A stretch of 64,000 nt of DNA from Pyrus communis (taxonomy: Eukaryota > Streptophyta > Magnoliopsida > Rosales > Rosaceae), in NCBI RefSeq assembly GCF_963583255.1, contig NC_084809.1, positions 9,922,997 through 9,986,996 of the forward strand, in the 5' to 3' direction. Within the stretch, counting starts at the first letter, position 1. Every line of letters starts with the position of its first letter. The position numbers and the translations under genes are program-made. Positions 1-11,390 of this stretch are shown piece after piece. Below the pieces are notes generated by a model. That model was not told the origin of the DNA and searched no databases. It saw only the letters and a program-made list of their open reading frames with translations.

Positions 1-2320
1 TGACAAAGAGTTTAATTCTTGCCTGTTTTTTAAATTGTGATTCTCTATGTGTGTGTGTATGAATACATAGATAAGATAACTAGAGAAGAAAAGGGTCACA
101 AAATTCTAGAAGTACCCTAATTACAATTTAATTGAAAAGTTTAGAACATCTCTAAAGGAGATGTCAACATTATAGGTGGAATGTCATTGTGCATATTTGA
201 CATCAAAAGTCTATCCAACTGAAGTGTTATTTGCTGACTCAATTTGAAGGCTTTGGGATTGAATTTGACATCAGAAGGCCAGATTCCAATCAGAATTTAG
301 GCCGAAGAAAATTGTGGGGCCCACAAGTGAGAGTGAAAGTCGACGCATGAAGCCTGGACTCGCGCACTCTCGGCATGCGCCAAGCCCAACATCCGGCATG
401 GCCCCACCCACGTGGGCATGTCACCCATTTGTCTGTGGCATTGATGAGCCTAACGGTTCCTTTTATGATCCAATGACCACAATCAACTAGGCCGTTGGTT
501 GATCCAATGGCCTACATTCAATTTTTTTTAGTTTTATATTTATATATTTATTGAATTCAACGGCTGAAATCGAATATAATCAAATTTAACGGTAAAAAAA
601 AAAATCTAACAACCCAAATTTTAATCCAACGGCTAAAATAATTTAAAAAATGATTTAACTCAAAATTCACCCAAAAACTCTATAATTACCTTTGTATTTG
701 TTTAAACATCCACATAAAACTTACTTTTCTTCTACAGTTTCATGTGTCGATTTAGTGATTTTTCAATATTTATCGAAATTTAAATATTTTTAGGTTAAAA
801 TGTTCATAAAATTAATTTAGAATAGTATATATAATTTTTTTTAAAAGTTAATTTTTTTTAAAAAAAAAAGCCTAAATTCATTCTTTAATAATTTGAGGCT
901 AAAATTTTAGGTCAAAAGAGTCAGAGCGGAAAAATTGTTTTTGGGTTAAAACATAAATTTTTCGGGCTAAAAATTTTAGGTTTTACTCTAATGGTTGAAG
1001 ATGGTCTAACATTTCAACCAATAAAAATTTTTGTTTCAACATTTTTTAATAACTACAACCATTTAAAGCTATATATAAATTACAAAAAAAAATTTGACAA
1101 TTCTGTTAGAAAAGTATTTGCCACACCATCAATTATAATTTAATTTTTATATTTTAACATTTCCGATGGTCTTAAACATCTTAAACGTTAATAGATGGTC
1201 CATATCATAAATAGTCCTAGAGCAGTACTTGCCACACCATAAATATAATCATAAATCTGAAGATCTGTTGTTGCAGGGGGCCTACCACTAACTATTCACC
1301 GACAGCTTAACACCCAAAAAATTGACTAATTCTATTTTATAATTTTGCGAAGGACCGGGTCTCAAATTCGAACTCTTGTCCTCTTTATAATTTTGATGAA
1401 CTTACTTGTTTACTTAATAAAAATAGGAAAATAAATGAATCAAAGACATTACGAATAGAAAAGGTACAAAAAGCGAAGTTAATACAATTTCTAATTTTTA
1501 GTAATTTGATTACAGCTTCGCGGAGAAACTTACACTTTTTATATTCTTTACGTGAAAATAAACGCTGTATTTGATTATAAATTCAAAAGGAAACTTACAC
1601 TGTTTTAATTCTTTACATGTAATAAAACGCAGAAAAAAATTAAGGAGAAATAATTGTCCTGCCCATTTTTGGTAAACACATGTCACTTAAGAACCAAAAT
1701 AATTCTAATTTATATTTCTCACAAGTGAAAATATCCTTAATGTAAATTATCTTATCGTTTATCATAAACAAAAAAAAAATGCAATTGAAAATTCGTGAAC
1801 TTTTTAGTATGCTCCAGAGTATAGCGTTTAAACCCTGTACCAATCAATTTCTATACGCTAGAGCATACTAGAATTAATTTTCAGTTATCTAAACCCTGTG
1901 AAAATGCTTTTGATCATGTCATTGTCATAGCAAGTAGGTTTGATGCGTAAAAGGTAACGAGGGACCAGCTCAGACGTATCAGGAAGTATTCAACTTATGC
2001 AGGGCATCGACAAAACAAAAACAAAAAAGCTTATGCAGGGCATGGAGTTCGGCAGCAAAGTAAACGTCAGTGCTTTAAATTGGGATAATAAAAGAATTTT
2101 AAACACATTACTTGTAAAGTTGCATAGATCTAGTACGCTCCACAGAGCTGAAATACATGACCAAACAAAAAAGATATCAATTTTGTTACAAAGGAGAGAG
2201 AGAGAGATCTAACAAACTCAAAACCTCCACAGTGGTATTTCAGTCACTCCGTATGGTTTTCGGTATGTGCAAAGTTGAGGAAGGATATTTAAAGGGTAGT
2301 TTTTTTTTTTTTTGTTTCAC
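1..2320. other. AT-rich intergenic DNA, no gene recognised
   Basis: No convincing coding region is seen on either strand. Short open frames here lack codon structure, known domains or a credible start context. The part from about 140 to 1020 has a GC-rich patch (about 300-430) followed by AT-rich sequence with repeated 'aacggctaaaat'-like phrases, which looks like old DNA-transposon sequence, but I could not define its ends. Confidence 0.5.
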
Positions 2321-2445
2321 ATTTCTTTTTACGTCTCACACATCCTTGTTAGTTTTTTTTTTATTAATTTTTTCAACTCAATTTGATGCCTCTCAGAAAT
2401 TGAGAAGGTATGTAAGAGGTACAAATAAGTGTGTGGATAGTATGA
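2321..2445. repeat. Degenerate short foldback (MITE-like)
   Basis: The sequence has one arm rich in 'ttttac.tctcacaca' and a complementary arm with 'gtgtgtgga', the same pattern as better preserved copies near 24975-25125, 33800-33960 and 34905-35050. It reads as an old non-autonomous DNA element. Ends and target duplication are no longer visible. Confidence 0.45.
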
Positions 2446-2699
2446 CCCTATTCAAATACTGTTGTCTACGAGATTTGAACCAAGTTGATATTCGAGTATG
2501 GAGAACTTTATGTTCCTCGTACAGTCATATTCTCAAAAAGCATTTGCCCTTTGTTCTTCTAGGGCATTTGTTTTGTGGTTTGGAATCAATTTGCTGGTGA
2601 TTTTCGCTTTGTTTTTCCTTTTGTTTAATTTGGTCCCACCGTGAACAGATTTCTTTATTTTTCCTGTTAAAGTTTGTTCTCAATCATCAGGCTATTTTG

Positions 2700-2890
2700 G
2701 TAATCAGAAGAGTGGACCTGGCATTTTTAACTAGATCCATTAACCCGATGAGTTAAAATTATTATTCGGGTGAGTGATAAATGGGTTGGATGATTAACGG
2801 GTCAACCCGTTAATCACCCGTTAAATAGTGGGTCATTTTGGGTGAACCCGTGAATCCGTTAACCACTCATTAACACCCGTTATGGAGGAA
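2700..2890. repeat. GGGTTAA-rich inverted-repeat patch
   Basis: Repeated 'aacccgttaa' and 'gggttgga'/'aacgggt' phrases occur on both strands within about 190 bases, giving several short inverted repeats. It resembles the subterminal zone of a hAT-type element. I see no clean terminal repeats or target duplication, so classification stays open. Confidence 0.3.
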
Positions 2891-3399
2891 CACAGGCCTG
2901 GCGAACGAAGTTGACCATGATTGCGGTGCCGCTGATGTTTTGGGTAATTTTATTTATGACGCGAGGGAATTGGCGGAAGGAAATGGAAGGTTGGGACTCC
3001 CACCGTGGGAGTGGGAGATGCGGATGTAGACGGGGCCTGAGCTCTTTATTTGCTTCAAAATCCTCAATTCTTTCCCTTTTTCGCTTCTGGTTTTTTGTTT
3101 TCTACATCAGTTTTGCCTTAAATTTTTACATTTACCGGAAAAACAAAAATACAACTCACTTGGGTTCTTAATTTTCCATTGATGGTATCTTTTTTGTTCC
3201 CAAATATTACGTGTTTTTAACTTATGAACTAAAGATGAAATTTGAAATATCTGATTGATGATTATAAATATAAAACTTGAATTTTTGTTTTGTCTTATCG
3301 CATTGAATGTGAAATGTGTTTTATGTTGTGAGACAGTAGTTGGGCAAGCAGTCATCAACCATGACGATGGCACCATAGATTTGGATCAATGATGGGAAC

Positions 3400-3600
3400 C
3401 TAGTGGTTCATGGAAGGACCAGTTTGACTGGAGTTCCAGACAACATCGTATTTAGGGGTGTCGAAGAAGGTGCCGTAGGTGTAAAGAATGGTGATGGAGA
3501 ACTTGTGGGGGCCGTAGCGGTAGATGAGCTTGTCGAGCTCCACCATGGAGATGATGTGACCCAATCCTACAGCCGCGTGCAACACTATTACGTCTCCCAT
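3400..3600 (-). pseudogene. UGT88-type glycosyltransferase N-terminal fragment
   Basis: The frame starts [20 protein letters not shown] and continues through a stretch ending in [19 protein letters not shown]. This is the N-terminal acceptor-side segment of plant family-1 UDP-glycosyltransferases, closest in my memory to UGT88 enzymes such as the phloretin glucosyltransferases of apple. The conserved glycine-histidine pair (GxGH) of the acceptor pocket is kept. After about 50 residues the match ends and the frame stops at residue 67, while the family is about 470-480 residues long. The C-terminal PSPG donor-binding box is absent. I see no continuation on this strand in the next few kilobases, so this is a gene relic rather than a short gene. 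The open frame extends upstream of the start used here, but that extension has no family match. Confidence 0.8.
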
Positions 3601-5265
3601 GGCGACTGCTGCTGCAGATTTGTTTGCGTTTGGTGTTTGTGTGTTGTGTTTTCTCTTGAAATTATTTGATTTTGATTTGAAAGTAAGAAAAGAAAAGAAA
3701 GAAAAAAAAATTGTTAACGGGTGAAAGTACAAGCAACATAAATCACCATCATTTGAGAAACAACAATGCTTCAACATCTAAATTTTGGACATTCTCTATG
3801 AGAAGGTGATTGTAACATTCACATCATGCTTCTGCAATCAGACATGAACTAAACCATTCATTGCTGCATAAAACCCAAATTAAAATATTCATCTCTCGGG
3901 CACGTCTCTACCGATCATCAGATGCACCACGGAGGGGTGACGGATGCTGCCTCAACATCGATAAGGCCACTTGAACATATCATTCAACATAAACATTGAA
4001 TAGTTCCCTTGATATGAATTGGACTATCAGCCGAATGGAGGAGTTGAAAGAAAAAGGTCTATGAATGCCGATAACTTTAACAAAACACTCCTACAGAAGT
4101 TTCAAACAATACATAAGGTAGAGAAACGCAAATCCAGTTTTCACAGCTAATCCCCAGTTCTGGAAATGAAAAACTTAAACAGGACACCGTTGCATACCCG
4201 ATCCACCAATGAGACGTACATATTTCCATTGCTCAAAACCAAATGATAAAAACTAAAATAGCAAAGCATAATAGCATTTCTTACTCATAGATCCGTCCTT
4301 CAAAGACCTATCTTTGTCAATCGAAATCTCAATCTTTATATGGTTGTTTAGAGATAACATAGTCAATTCAGATTCCCTAACAAAGGATTCTTGAAATCAA
4401 GCCCGAACGCAAGGGCTACAACATCACTTACTGCCACTTAAAATTGACCGAAATCAATTTGAAATGGCACCGAATCACAAAACAAGCATACACACTATAT
4501 ATATTCTGCAAAATAAGTACTGCTAACAAAATCAGTTTAGAACAAACATAAATCAGCAAACTACCTCACCCAGTTAACTCATTGCAACACACATGATCAG
4601 AAAATAACCTCTACTAAAACGAATTCATAGAAAGCAAGCCTTGAAATTAAACTGATGGAAGCAGGTTCACTACTTTTTTAAGTTAGAAAACCTCGTCCTG
4701 CTGGCAGCATGATCCATTAAACAAACTCAGCCACTCAAATCACTTTCCTCCTCAAATTGTGACTATAACATGCTTTCACCCTTCTCCATTTTCTTTCCTT
4801 TCCTTCTCTCTTTCGGCGAGAAAGCACATTAGTTGTCGTCACAAATGTTGTTGCTTCATCAAAACTTATCATTAATCTAATCTAGAATAAACAACAAAGC
4901 GCCAAGCTCTATAATTTCTTTCCTATCCTCATTTTGCAACATTCACACATGATATAATCTCCAGAGTTTCAAAACAAATTTCCACGTAAAAGCTGTACAA
5001 ATAAACAACGCTTAGGCCTGCGATAAATACCGAACTGCAAAACACATACGAAAGGCATATCGAAAATCCATTCCACAAAACCTGTCAAAATTTATATATT
5101 TCATACTGAATTTAAAGTTATTACAGTGTTATAACCCAACACATGATGAGTAACTCATAAAAATCTAAACTTTGAGCTCAACAACAAATAATTTCCTTAC
5201 CCAATTGATTAAAACCGCTGATTCACTAACAAAACCCGCCAATTTTCCTCTCGGAATCAATAACT
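3601..5265. other. Intergenic DNA, nothing recognised
   Basis: Moderately AT-rich sequence without long open frames. Part of the right end may be 3' untranslated sequence of the leftward YGGT gene that stops at 5266. I see no transposon ends or RNA gene. Confidence 0.4.
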
Positions 5266-5931
5266 TCATCTACTGTTGTTGAGAATTGACCCGAGCGTTC
5301 CCAAAACTGCGAAGGCCAAGAGGGGGCTAACATCCAAGGTATCAAAAATCGGCGGAATTATATTGCGAAAGAGGTTCAAATAAGGATCGCAGAGGTCCCG
5401 AATCGCCGAAAGTGGCTGACGGTCCCAAGGAATATTGGGGAACCAGCTGAGCAAAACCCTAACCATCAAAACCCCACTGTAGATATCGAGCCATTTGGAG
5501 AGTCCAGCAGCGACAACCGTCAAAGGGGTATTCAAATTACCGCTCGGGCGGTCCCTGAGCGCCGCAAAGAAGAGGGGTCCGGCGGCGGATCCGATGGAGG
5601 GTCCGAATTGGGAACCGAACTTAACGAGAGAAATTGAGAGGCTGCGGATGGCGGCTACTGTAAGGGCGAAGAGGGTGGTGATGGTGCGAGTGGGGAGGTG
5701 GGTTAGGGGCGACGGGGGCTGAGATGGGTTTTGGGGAGTGAGGGTTTGGGGGTTTGTGGTGAGAATGGCGCAGATGGGTCTGAGGGAGAGTTTGGGGATT
5801 GGGTTGGGATTGGATTTGGGATTGAATTTGAGAGTGGGTGTGGGAGAGAAGAAGGGTTTGAATTTGGAGTTTGAATTGATGGGGGTTGAGGTGGGGAAGA
5901 AGATAACTTGAGAAGCCATGACTGATGCCAT
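5266..5931 (-). CDS. YLMG1: Chloroplast YGGT-family membrane protein (YLMG1-type)
   Basis: A single-exon gene of 221 residues. I chose the start at MASVMASQVIF. An in-frame Met 15 codons upstream gives a less typical leader. Residues 1-75 are rich in Ser, Pro, Thr and Lys with few acidic residues, as expected for a chloroplast transit peptide. A hydrophobic helix follows (around TLFALTVAAIRSL). The YGGT domain comes next, with its conserved RVLLSWFPN segment, the DPYLNLFRNIIPP loop and a final helix (LLAFAVLGTLGSIL). Family members descend from cyanobacteria. In Arabidopsis, YLMG1-1 acts in chloroplast nucleoid distribution in the thylakoid or envelope. Length and lack of introns fit YLMG1. 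The alternative is the related CCB3 branch, but the WFPNIPWDRQP segment favours YLMG1. A hAT element begins about 190 bases upstream of the start. Confidence 0.88.
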   Translation of the reverse strand: MASVMASQVIFFPTSTPINSNSKFKPFFSPTPTLKFNPKSNPNPIPKLSLRPICAILTTNPQTLTPQNPSQPPSPLTHLPTRTITTLFALTVAAIRSLSISLVKFGSQFGPSIGSAAGPLFFAALRDRPSGNLNTPLTVVAAGLSKWLDIYSGVLMVRVLLSWFPNIPWDRQPLSAIRDLCDPYLNLFRNIIPPIFDTLDVSPLLAFAVLGTLGSILNNSR

Positions 5932-6124
5932 TGCTATGATTTGGGGATGGATTATCTGTTGTGGTGAAAGAAGCAAAGCAAAGTCACTGAACTACGGTTG
6001 TCTGGTGTATATACGCCTGCTTTGTTTTTGGCACTAATTGCATATTAAAATATTTTTGCCCTCAAACTTGTGATTTAATTTTTTTTTGGAAACAAGTTAT
6101 TCATCCTTTTTAAGCCCGGACAAG

Positions 6125-7194
6125 TAGGGATGGGTTCAAAAAATCGAAAATCGAAAAAAAACCGAAAACCAAACCGAACCGAATTTGGCTGGTTCGGTTT
6201 CGGTTTTTGAGGTTTGGAAACTGAACCGGACTGAACCGAACAAAAAAAAATCATATATAAATACTAAAAAATACATGTTGGCATCAAAATTTGAACCATT
6301 TCCCCCTGCAGGTTGGGGTTGGTTGCTACAAGCCAACTTGACTGTAGGCTTTGTGTTCTTATAATTGTACCAGTAATTTATTTATAGGTTTCTTATGTTT
6401 AATGCTTTATAAAATTTCTTAACTTTACAAACCCTAGCCGTCTCACTCCCATTTCATTTCAGATCTCAAACACCTCTCTGTTCCATCCGCTGCTTCCTCT
6501 TTGCCTTTGCTTCCTCTCTCTCTCTCTCTCTCTCTAGTCTTCTCCTGTCCTCCTCGCGGATTCCTTCTTCCAAACCATGATTTTCCCTCGCCCCTTTCGA
6601 GACCCGACGAAAAGAGGAATTGAAAGAGCTTGCGACGATCATGGCGATATCGCTGCAACAAAGGTTGTGGTTTTATTTATTTGTCAGTTCATAGGTTTTT
6701 AATTGTATGGTTACCCATTTGAAATTTATGTAATTTAAGGTGAAAAAAGTTTGTATTTTTCTCTGAATATGTTTTGGAATTTTCTAGATCTATTGTGGAC
6801 TTGACTATGAATTTGAATGTGGGCACTGGGCATGGGATATTGAAGTCCGAATGGCATTTAGACGAACCCAGTTGCTTTTTGTTTTTTTTGATCTGCATCG
6901 ATCAGTTAATTTGTTGAGTTATTTCATGATTTTGTAGATTTTAAAGTTTTTGAATTTTGAATCCTGGCGATGTACATTTCCTTGAAGAATATATGTTTCT
7001 GTATTTGCTTAACTTTTGAAAATTTGAATTCAATCTGCTTGATCACAAGTAGTTGAATTACTTGAATATATTCAGGATTTTAAGGCTCTCAATTCTCTGA
7101 TATATGAGAACTGGGAGGTTGATAGGTAGGTTCATTCCATTTAAAAAACCAAAAAAAAACAAAACCGAACCGTTTTGAACCGAACCCAGCCCTA
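6125..7194. mobile_element. Non-autonomous hAT element (1070 bp) with 8-bp target duplication
   Basis: Terminal inverted repeats are tagggatgggttc (6125-6137) and gaacccagcccta (7182-7194), differing at one base. Both ends are followed inward by runs of accgaacc/ggttcgg, a subterminal pattern common in plant hAT elements. The flanking 8 bases CGGACAAG occur at 6117-6124 and again at 7195-7202, a perfect hAT-type target duplication. No transposase is encoded. The interior holds a gene-like segment (see 6430-6665), so this resembles a Pack-type hAT element. It lies just upstream of the YLMG1 gene. Confidence 0.88.
6430..6665 (+). pseudogene. Gene 5'-end fragment carried inside the hAT element
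   Basis: Inside the hAT element, GC content rises sharply and the sequence looks like a plant leader and first exon. It has an 'aaaccctagcc' start, a CT dinucleotide run (about 6512-6535), then a frame reading TRRKEELKELATIMAISLQQ (about 6606-6664) that ends in a possible donor, 'aaaggttgtgg'. AT-rich, intron-like DNA follows. I cannot name the donor gene. The frame is short and could be chance, but the composition change against the surrounding element is clear. Confidence 0.4.
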
Positions 7195-7202
7195 CGGACA
7201 AG

Positions 7203-8740
7203 TTATAGGGAATTTCACTGTATTCGTAGTTACAGTTAAGCAAACTCGTTAGTTTGGAGCATCAAACTCGGATCATTTCACTTTTTTTTTTGTCTTAGTG
7301 GGGCTGCAATCTGCATCTTTATCACTAGGCCACTTACTATGGTTGAAACTTTGATTTAATTAAAACTTTCCTCTTTGATAAAAAATTGTCCTTTAATGCT
7401 CTATTTTGGATCGTAGTTTTAACAGTATTTTTAAAAAGACTGGCAAATTTAAGTATCAATACTCATGAATTCATAGACTCAAACTTCCGCTATGCCAAAG
7501 CTGAGGGAGTAGGATTTTTTCCTCTCTTTTTTTCCCTCATTTCCTATTTGAACTGTTACGGTTAAGTCATGTCAACATCTTATATTAATTTTTTTTCTAG
7601 AAAAAGAAAGATAAAATAAAAAAAATGTGAAAGGAGGAGATGAAAAGGGATAGAAAAAGGAGGGGAGAGAATCCTAATTCTTAAACTGAGAGACGGATAC
7701 GACATTTTTATGTTAATGGTCATTTCAAAGTTAATGTCACTCGCAATAATATCTCTTTACTGACCTCTATTTATGGGCATATAAAATGTTAGCTGACCCA
7801 ATTTCAATATTGATAATTGTTAGTTACTCAAGAATGTGTAAAAGAGTTTCTGTTGAAAACTCTTTATAGTTGTAGACACATAAATTTCGTTTCCAATAGT
7901 CAATCCACAAAACTTCCACAAAGCTTCGTATTTATGTTGAAACCAGTTCATATAAATCATGTTGCAAAAATTATTTGTATAAAAGAAATAATTAAAATAA
8001 ATAAACAATTCGTAATATGAGAATTTATTGACTAAACAAACCCTTATCTATTTGTTTACAATTGATTGATTAAACTGTTTTTTTTTTTTTTTTATCTAAA
8101 TCCTAACTTATCTCGTTTCTTCAAAAAAATCCTAACTTATATGGTCTAAATTTTAGATCGAAGATGAAATGCGATCAAGAGACTAGTTTTCTAAAGAAGA
8201 AAAAACCTTCAAAGCAAATTAATCCATTCAAAAATTAGGATATCAAGGTCTTTTAACTAAAATGGTTATTGAAATTGACATAATTTTTATTTTGGTTCTT
8301 GATAATGAAAATCGATAGATGTCCTCTATTGTATTTTGGTATTATTGATCGATTTGTGCATACATACAGAAATCTTTCTCATTATTATAATGGATCTTCA
8401 AGAAAAAAGAGTTTGTATCGAAAAAAATATAAACTTCGTACAACAAGGTACACTATGCCAAATAGATTGAAGTTGATAAAATAAAAAAATATAATACAAA
8501 CAAAAAAGAAAGGTTGTCCATTTTATTTTCTTTCTATCTGTTCACTGTATATCATTTTGGTCTTTCTATAAAAAATCTATCAATATCTTGTGAAATTTTC
8601 ATGTGAATGATCATGTAACTATTATGGGTTTTTGTCAAACCAACATCTTCACTTCACGAGGATGTTGATAAAAATTTTCACGGAACAATAAAAAAGATTT
8701 ATAGTAAACAAACTCAGTGACCATTTTTATTGATTTTGGC
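7203..8740. other. AT-rich intergenic DNA
   Basis: No gene, RNA or clear element ends. Several open frames of about 60 codons on both strands have the amino-acid make-up expected of random AT-rich DNA. Confidence 0.5.
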
Positions 8741-8744
8741 TAGT

Positions 8745-9725
8745 AAAATCATCTCTCCATCGCCATTTTGGCTAAAAAACCAGAAACCAGGTACACGACT
8801 TGAGTCTAGTTTTGTATGTCTTATTGTAGCAAAATCATCTTTCAAGAACCATTTAGGCTAAAAACGCAAATCATCTCTCAAGAACAATTTTGGCTAAAAA
8901 AGGGGAAACCAAGTACACGACTTGAAGTCTAGTTGTATTTGGCTTATGTCAGAAAAATTATCTCTCAATAACCTTTTAAACTAAAAAACCGTAGCAAAAT
9001 TATCTCTGAAGAACAATTTTTGACTAAAAAAGGGGAAACCAGGTACACGATTTGAAGTCTAGTAGTGTTGTCTTAGAGCATCCCCAGTGAGAGGCTTTAT
9101 ATGAGGCTGTAAAAGTGGTGGATATAGCCCATTCTAGAGCTCTGAGGAATCTTTGGGGCTTTATAAAAGAATCTCTCCCAATGAGGGGCTATATCTTTCG
9201 GGTTTTATATGAGGCTCTATATATTTATTTATGTAGTAATTTGATTAAGCGATGATTTTTTTTTGTTAGCTTTTCTTAAGTTGATTTTTGAACGTGCTAT
9301 CTTAATTTTTTTAAATTTTTTATGAACCCTTCAACCTAAAAAGTTCAAATTGTGACAAAGTTAGATTTCATCACTTATGAATCATTCGTTGGATTAGATT
9401 CCCTTATCTCAATCTCATCCGTTGAAATAAACAAACCCCCACTTCGCCCTTTGAAATAATTTGATTTTCACGTATAACACAACAATTTACCAAGCACCAA
9501 TTAATATATTAGTATCATGATTTTGAAAAAAATTATTTGAAAATTTCACCCATCAATACCCATGAACGTTAAATCAATTTGAAATTTTAATTCTTATGAA
9601 ATTTAAAACAATCAATTTGAAATCACATAAAAATCATCTGTCAAAAGTCATTTGGCTAAAAAATGGGAAACCAGGCACACGACTTGAAGTCTAGTTTTGT
9701 CTGTCTGGTGGTAGCAAAATCATCC
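8745..9725 (+). repeat. Imperfect ~100-bp tandem repeat, interrupted by an insertion
   Basis: Units begin near 'agcaaaatcatctctcaagaac' and run through 'ggggaaaccaggtacacgacttgaagtctagt'. Whole or partial copies start around 8747, 8829, 8856, 8950 and 9626. Between 9073 and about 9625 the array is split by unrelated sequence beginning 'agagcatccccagtgagagg', a phrase typical of the terminus of short plant DNA transposons. The right terminus of that insertion is unclear. Confidence 0.6.
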
Positions 9726-10315
9726 CTCACAAATTACGAGAGATCCCTTTTTACGGAAAAATTAGAATTAGATGTCTCATTTTAGATTTTTCTAGATTAA
9801 ATGTCTGTTACTTTTCAACTTTTGATTAAAATGCTTTTACTTTTAATTAAGTTGTATATTCCAGGTATATTCTTAATTTAAGTATTTTATAAATTCTTTT
9901 AAATCCATTTATATGTAAAAAAAATGCACTCAATAATATTCATTAATTTATTGCTATTTTTATGGAATCTCATCCCGTCCTCAGTTTAAGAATTCAATTA
10001 TATCTACTAGGGTTCAAGATTAATTGGATGAAATATAGTTTTTCCAATTTCCAACTCAACATTTTATATAGATTATAAAAAAACAAGAGTTCGTTTATAA
10101 TTAAATTGAGATGTAGACTAGACTGCCTAATTTCATGCAACTAAAAATAAATTTGAATTTTTTAACAACTACTTATAGTAGAAACGTGAACTAAGAGTTT
10201 TCACATTTTTATTTAAAATGAGTCCTTATTCCAATAATTAATTATTAAGAGTTGACAAAATATTTTTTAGTGCAATGTTTTAATGTAAAAATTTTTCTAT
10301 TTTTTGGGTTACACA
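9726..10315. other. AT-rich intergenic DNA
   Basis: Only low-complexity AT-rich sequence is seen, with no coding or element structure that I can support. Confidence 0.5.
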
Positions 10316-10320
10316 ACTTA

Positions 10321-10520
10321 TGTCACAACCCAGACTCCAACGTCTCGGATATTGTCCGCTTTGGCATTCTGGGCCTGGACTATGTCGCAGCCACCCAGCT
10401 ACCGCACGGTTTTGTTCTTGTGGACCGTAGTCCACAAAAGGCCTCTCTGAAGTTAAAGCTCTGGGCATGGATATATAAGGCCCAAAGACCACGCCCTCAC
10501 GGGCGATGTGGGATACTACA
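10321..10520 (-). mobile_element. Solo LTR (200 bp) with Cassandra-like ends but no 5S domain
   Basis: On the minus strand it runs TGTAGTATCCCACATCGCCC to ...GGGTTGTGACA. The same 5 bases ACTTA lie directly on each side (10316-10320 and 10521-10525), so it is a complete inserted unit. The ends and an internal 'aaagcggacaatat' phrase match the Cassandra LTRs nearby, but the 5S-like middle is absent and replaced by different sequence with a TATA-like 'ttatatatcc'. This is a solo LTR of a related miniature retrotransposon family. Confidence 0.75.
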
Positions 10521-10747
10521 ACTTACACATATCCTACCATAAGTTTTGTACGAACCAAAATAAGTATAATTCAACATACTAAATAAAGAATTGCATAACG
10601 TACCAAAAACAATATTTTATAACGTACCAAAATGCTAATACGTACCTAGATTAAATTTATATAACTTACCAATAATGTGCCAAATGATTGGTACGTTATA
10701 TTTAATATATATGTTTGGTACGTTGTATTTAATATATGTGCATGTTA

Positions 10748-11385
10748 TGTGACATCCCACATCGTCCAGGGGAGTGATCCTTAAGTGTATATTCTCATCT
10801 CTACCTAGCACGAGGCCTTTTGGGAGCTCACTGGCTTCGGGTTCCGTAGGAACTCCGAAGTTAAGCGAGAAGGGGGCTAGAGCAATCCCATGATGGGTGA
10901 CCCACTGGGAAGTTGCTCGTGAGTTCCCAAAAACAAAACCGTGAGGGAATGGTAAGCCCAAAGCAGACAATATCGTGCTATGGTGGTAGAGCAGGCCCGG
11001 GAAGTGATCTGCCCCGGGCCGGGATGTGACAATTTGGTATCAGAGCTTAACCCTGGCCGTGGTGTGCCGACGAGGACGTCGGGCCCCTAAGGGGGGTGAA
11101 TTGTGACATCCCACATCGCCCAGGGGAGTGATCCTTAAGTGTATATTCCCATCTCTACATAGCACGAGGCCTTTTGGGAGCTCACTAGCTTCGGGTTCCG
11201 TAGGAACTCCAAAATTAAGCGAGAAGGGGGCTAGAGCAATCCCATGATGGGTGACCCACTGGGAAGTTGCTTGTGAGTTCCCAAAAACAAAACCGTGAGG
11301 GAATGGTAAGCCCAAAGCGGACAATATTGTGCTACGGTGGTAGAGCAGGCCCGGGAAGTGATCTGCCCCGGGTCGGGATGTGACA
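10748..11385 (+). mobile_element. Complete Cassandra TRIM retrotransposon
   Basis: Two 284-bp LTRs (10748-11031 and 11102-11385) start TGTGACATCCCACATCG and end GATGTGACA. They flank a 70-bp interior. The interior starts with a primer site TGGTATCAGAGC for initiator methionine tRNA (about 11036-11047) and ends in the purine tract aaggggggtg. Flanking 5-bp duplications read TGTTA (10743-10747, 11386-11390). Each LTR holds a 5S rRNA-like segment with 'gaactccgaagttaagcgag' and 'gatgggtgacccactgggaa', covering the internal pol III promoter. There is no protein, as expected. By eye the LTRs differ at about 11 sites, mostly transitions. Confidence 0.95.
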
Positions 11386-11390
11386 TGTTA

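Noticed and set aside
10774..10935. A 5S rRNA gene
   Set aside because: The 5S-like segment sits inside each Cassandra LTR with LTR ends, primer site and target duplications around it, and has many changes from true 5S rRNA.
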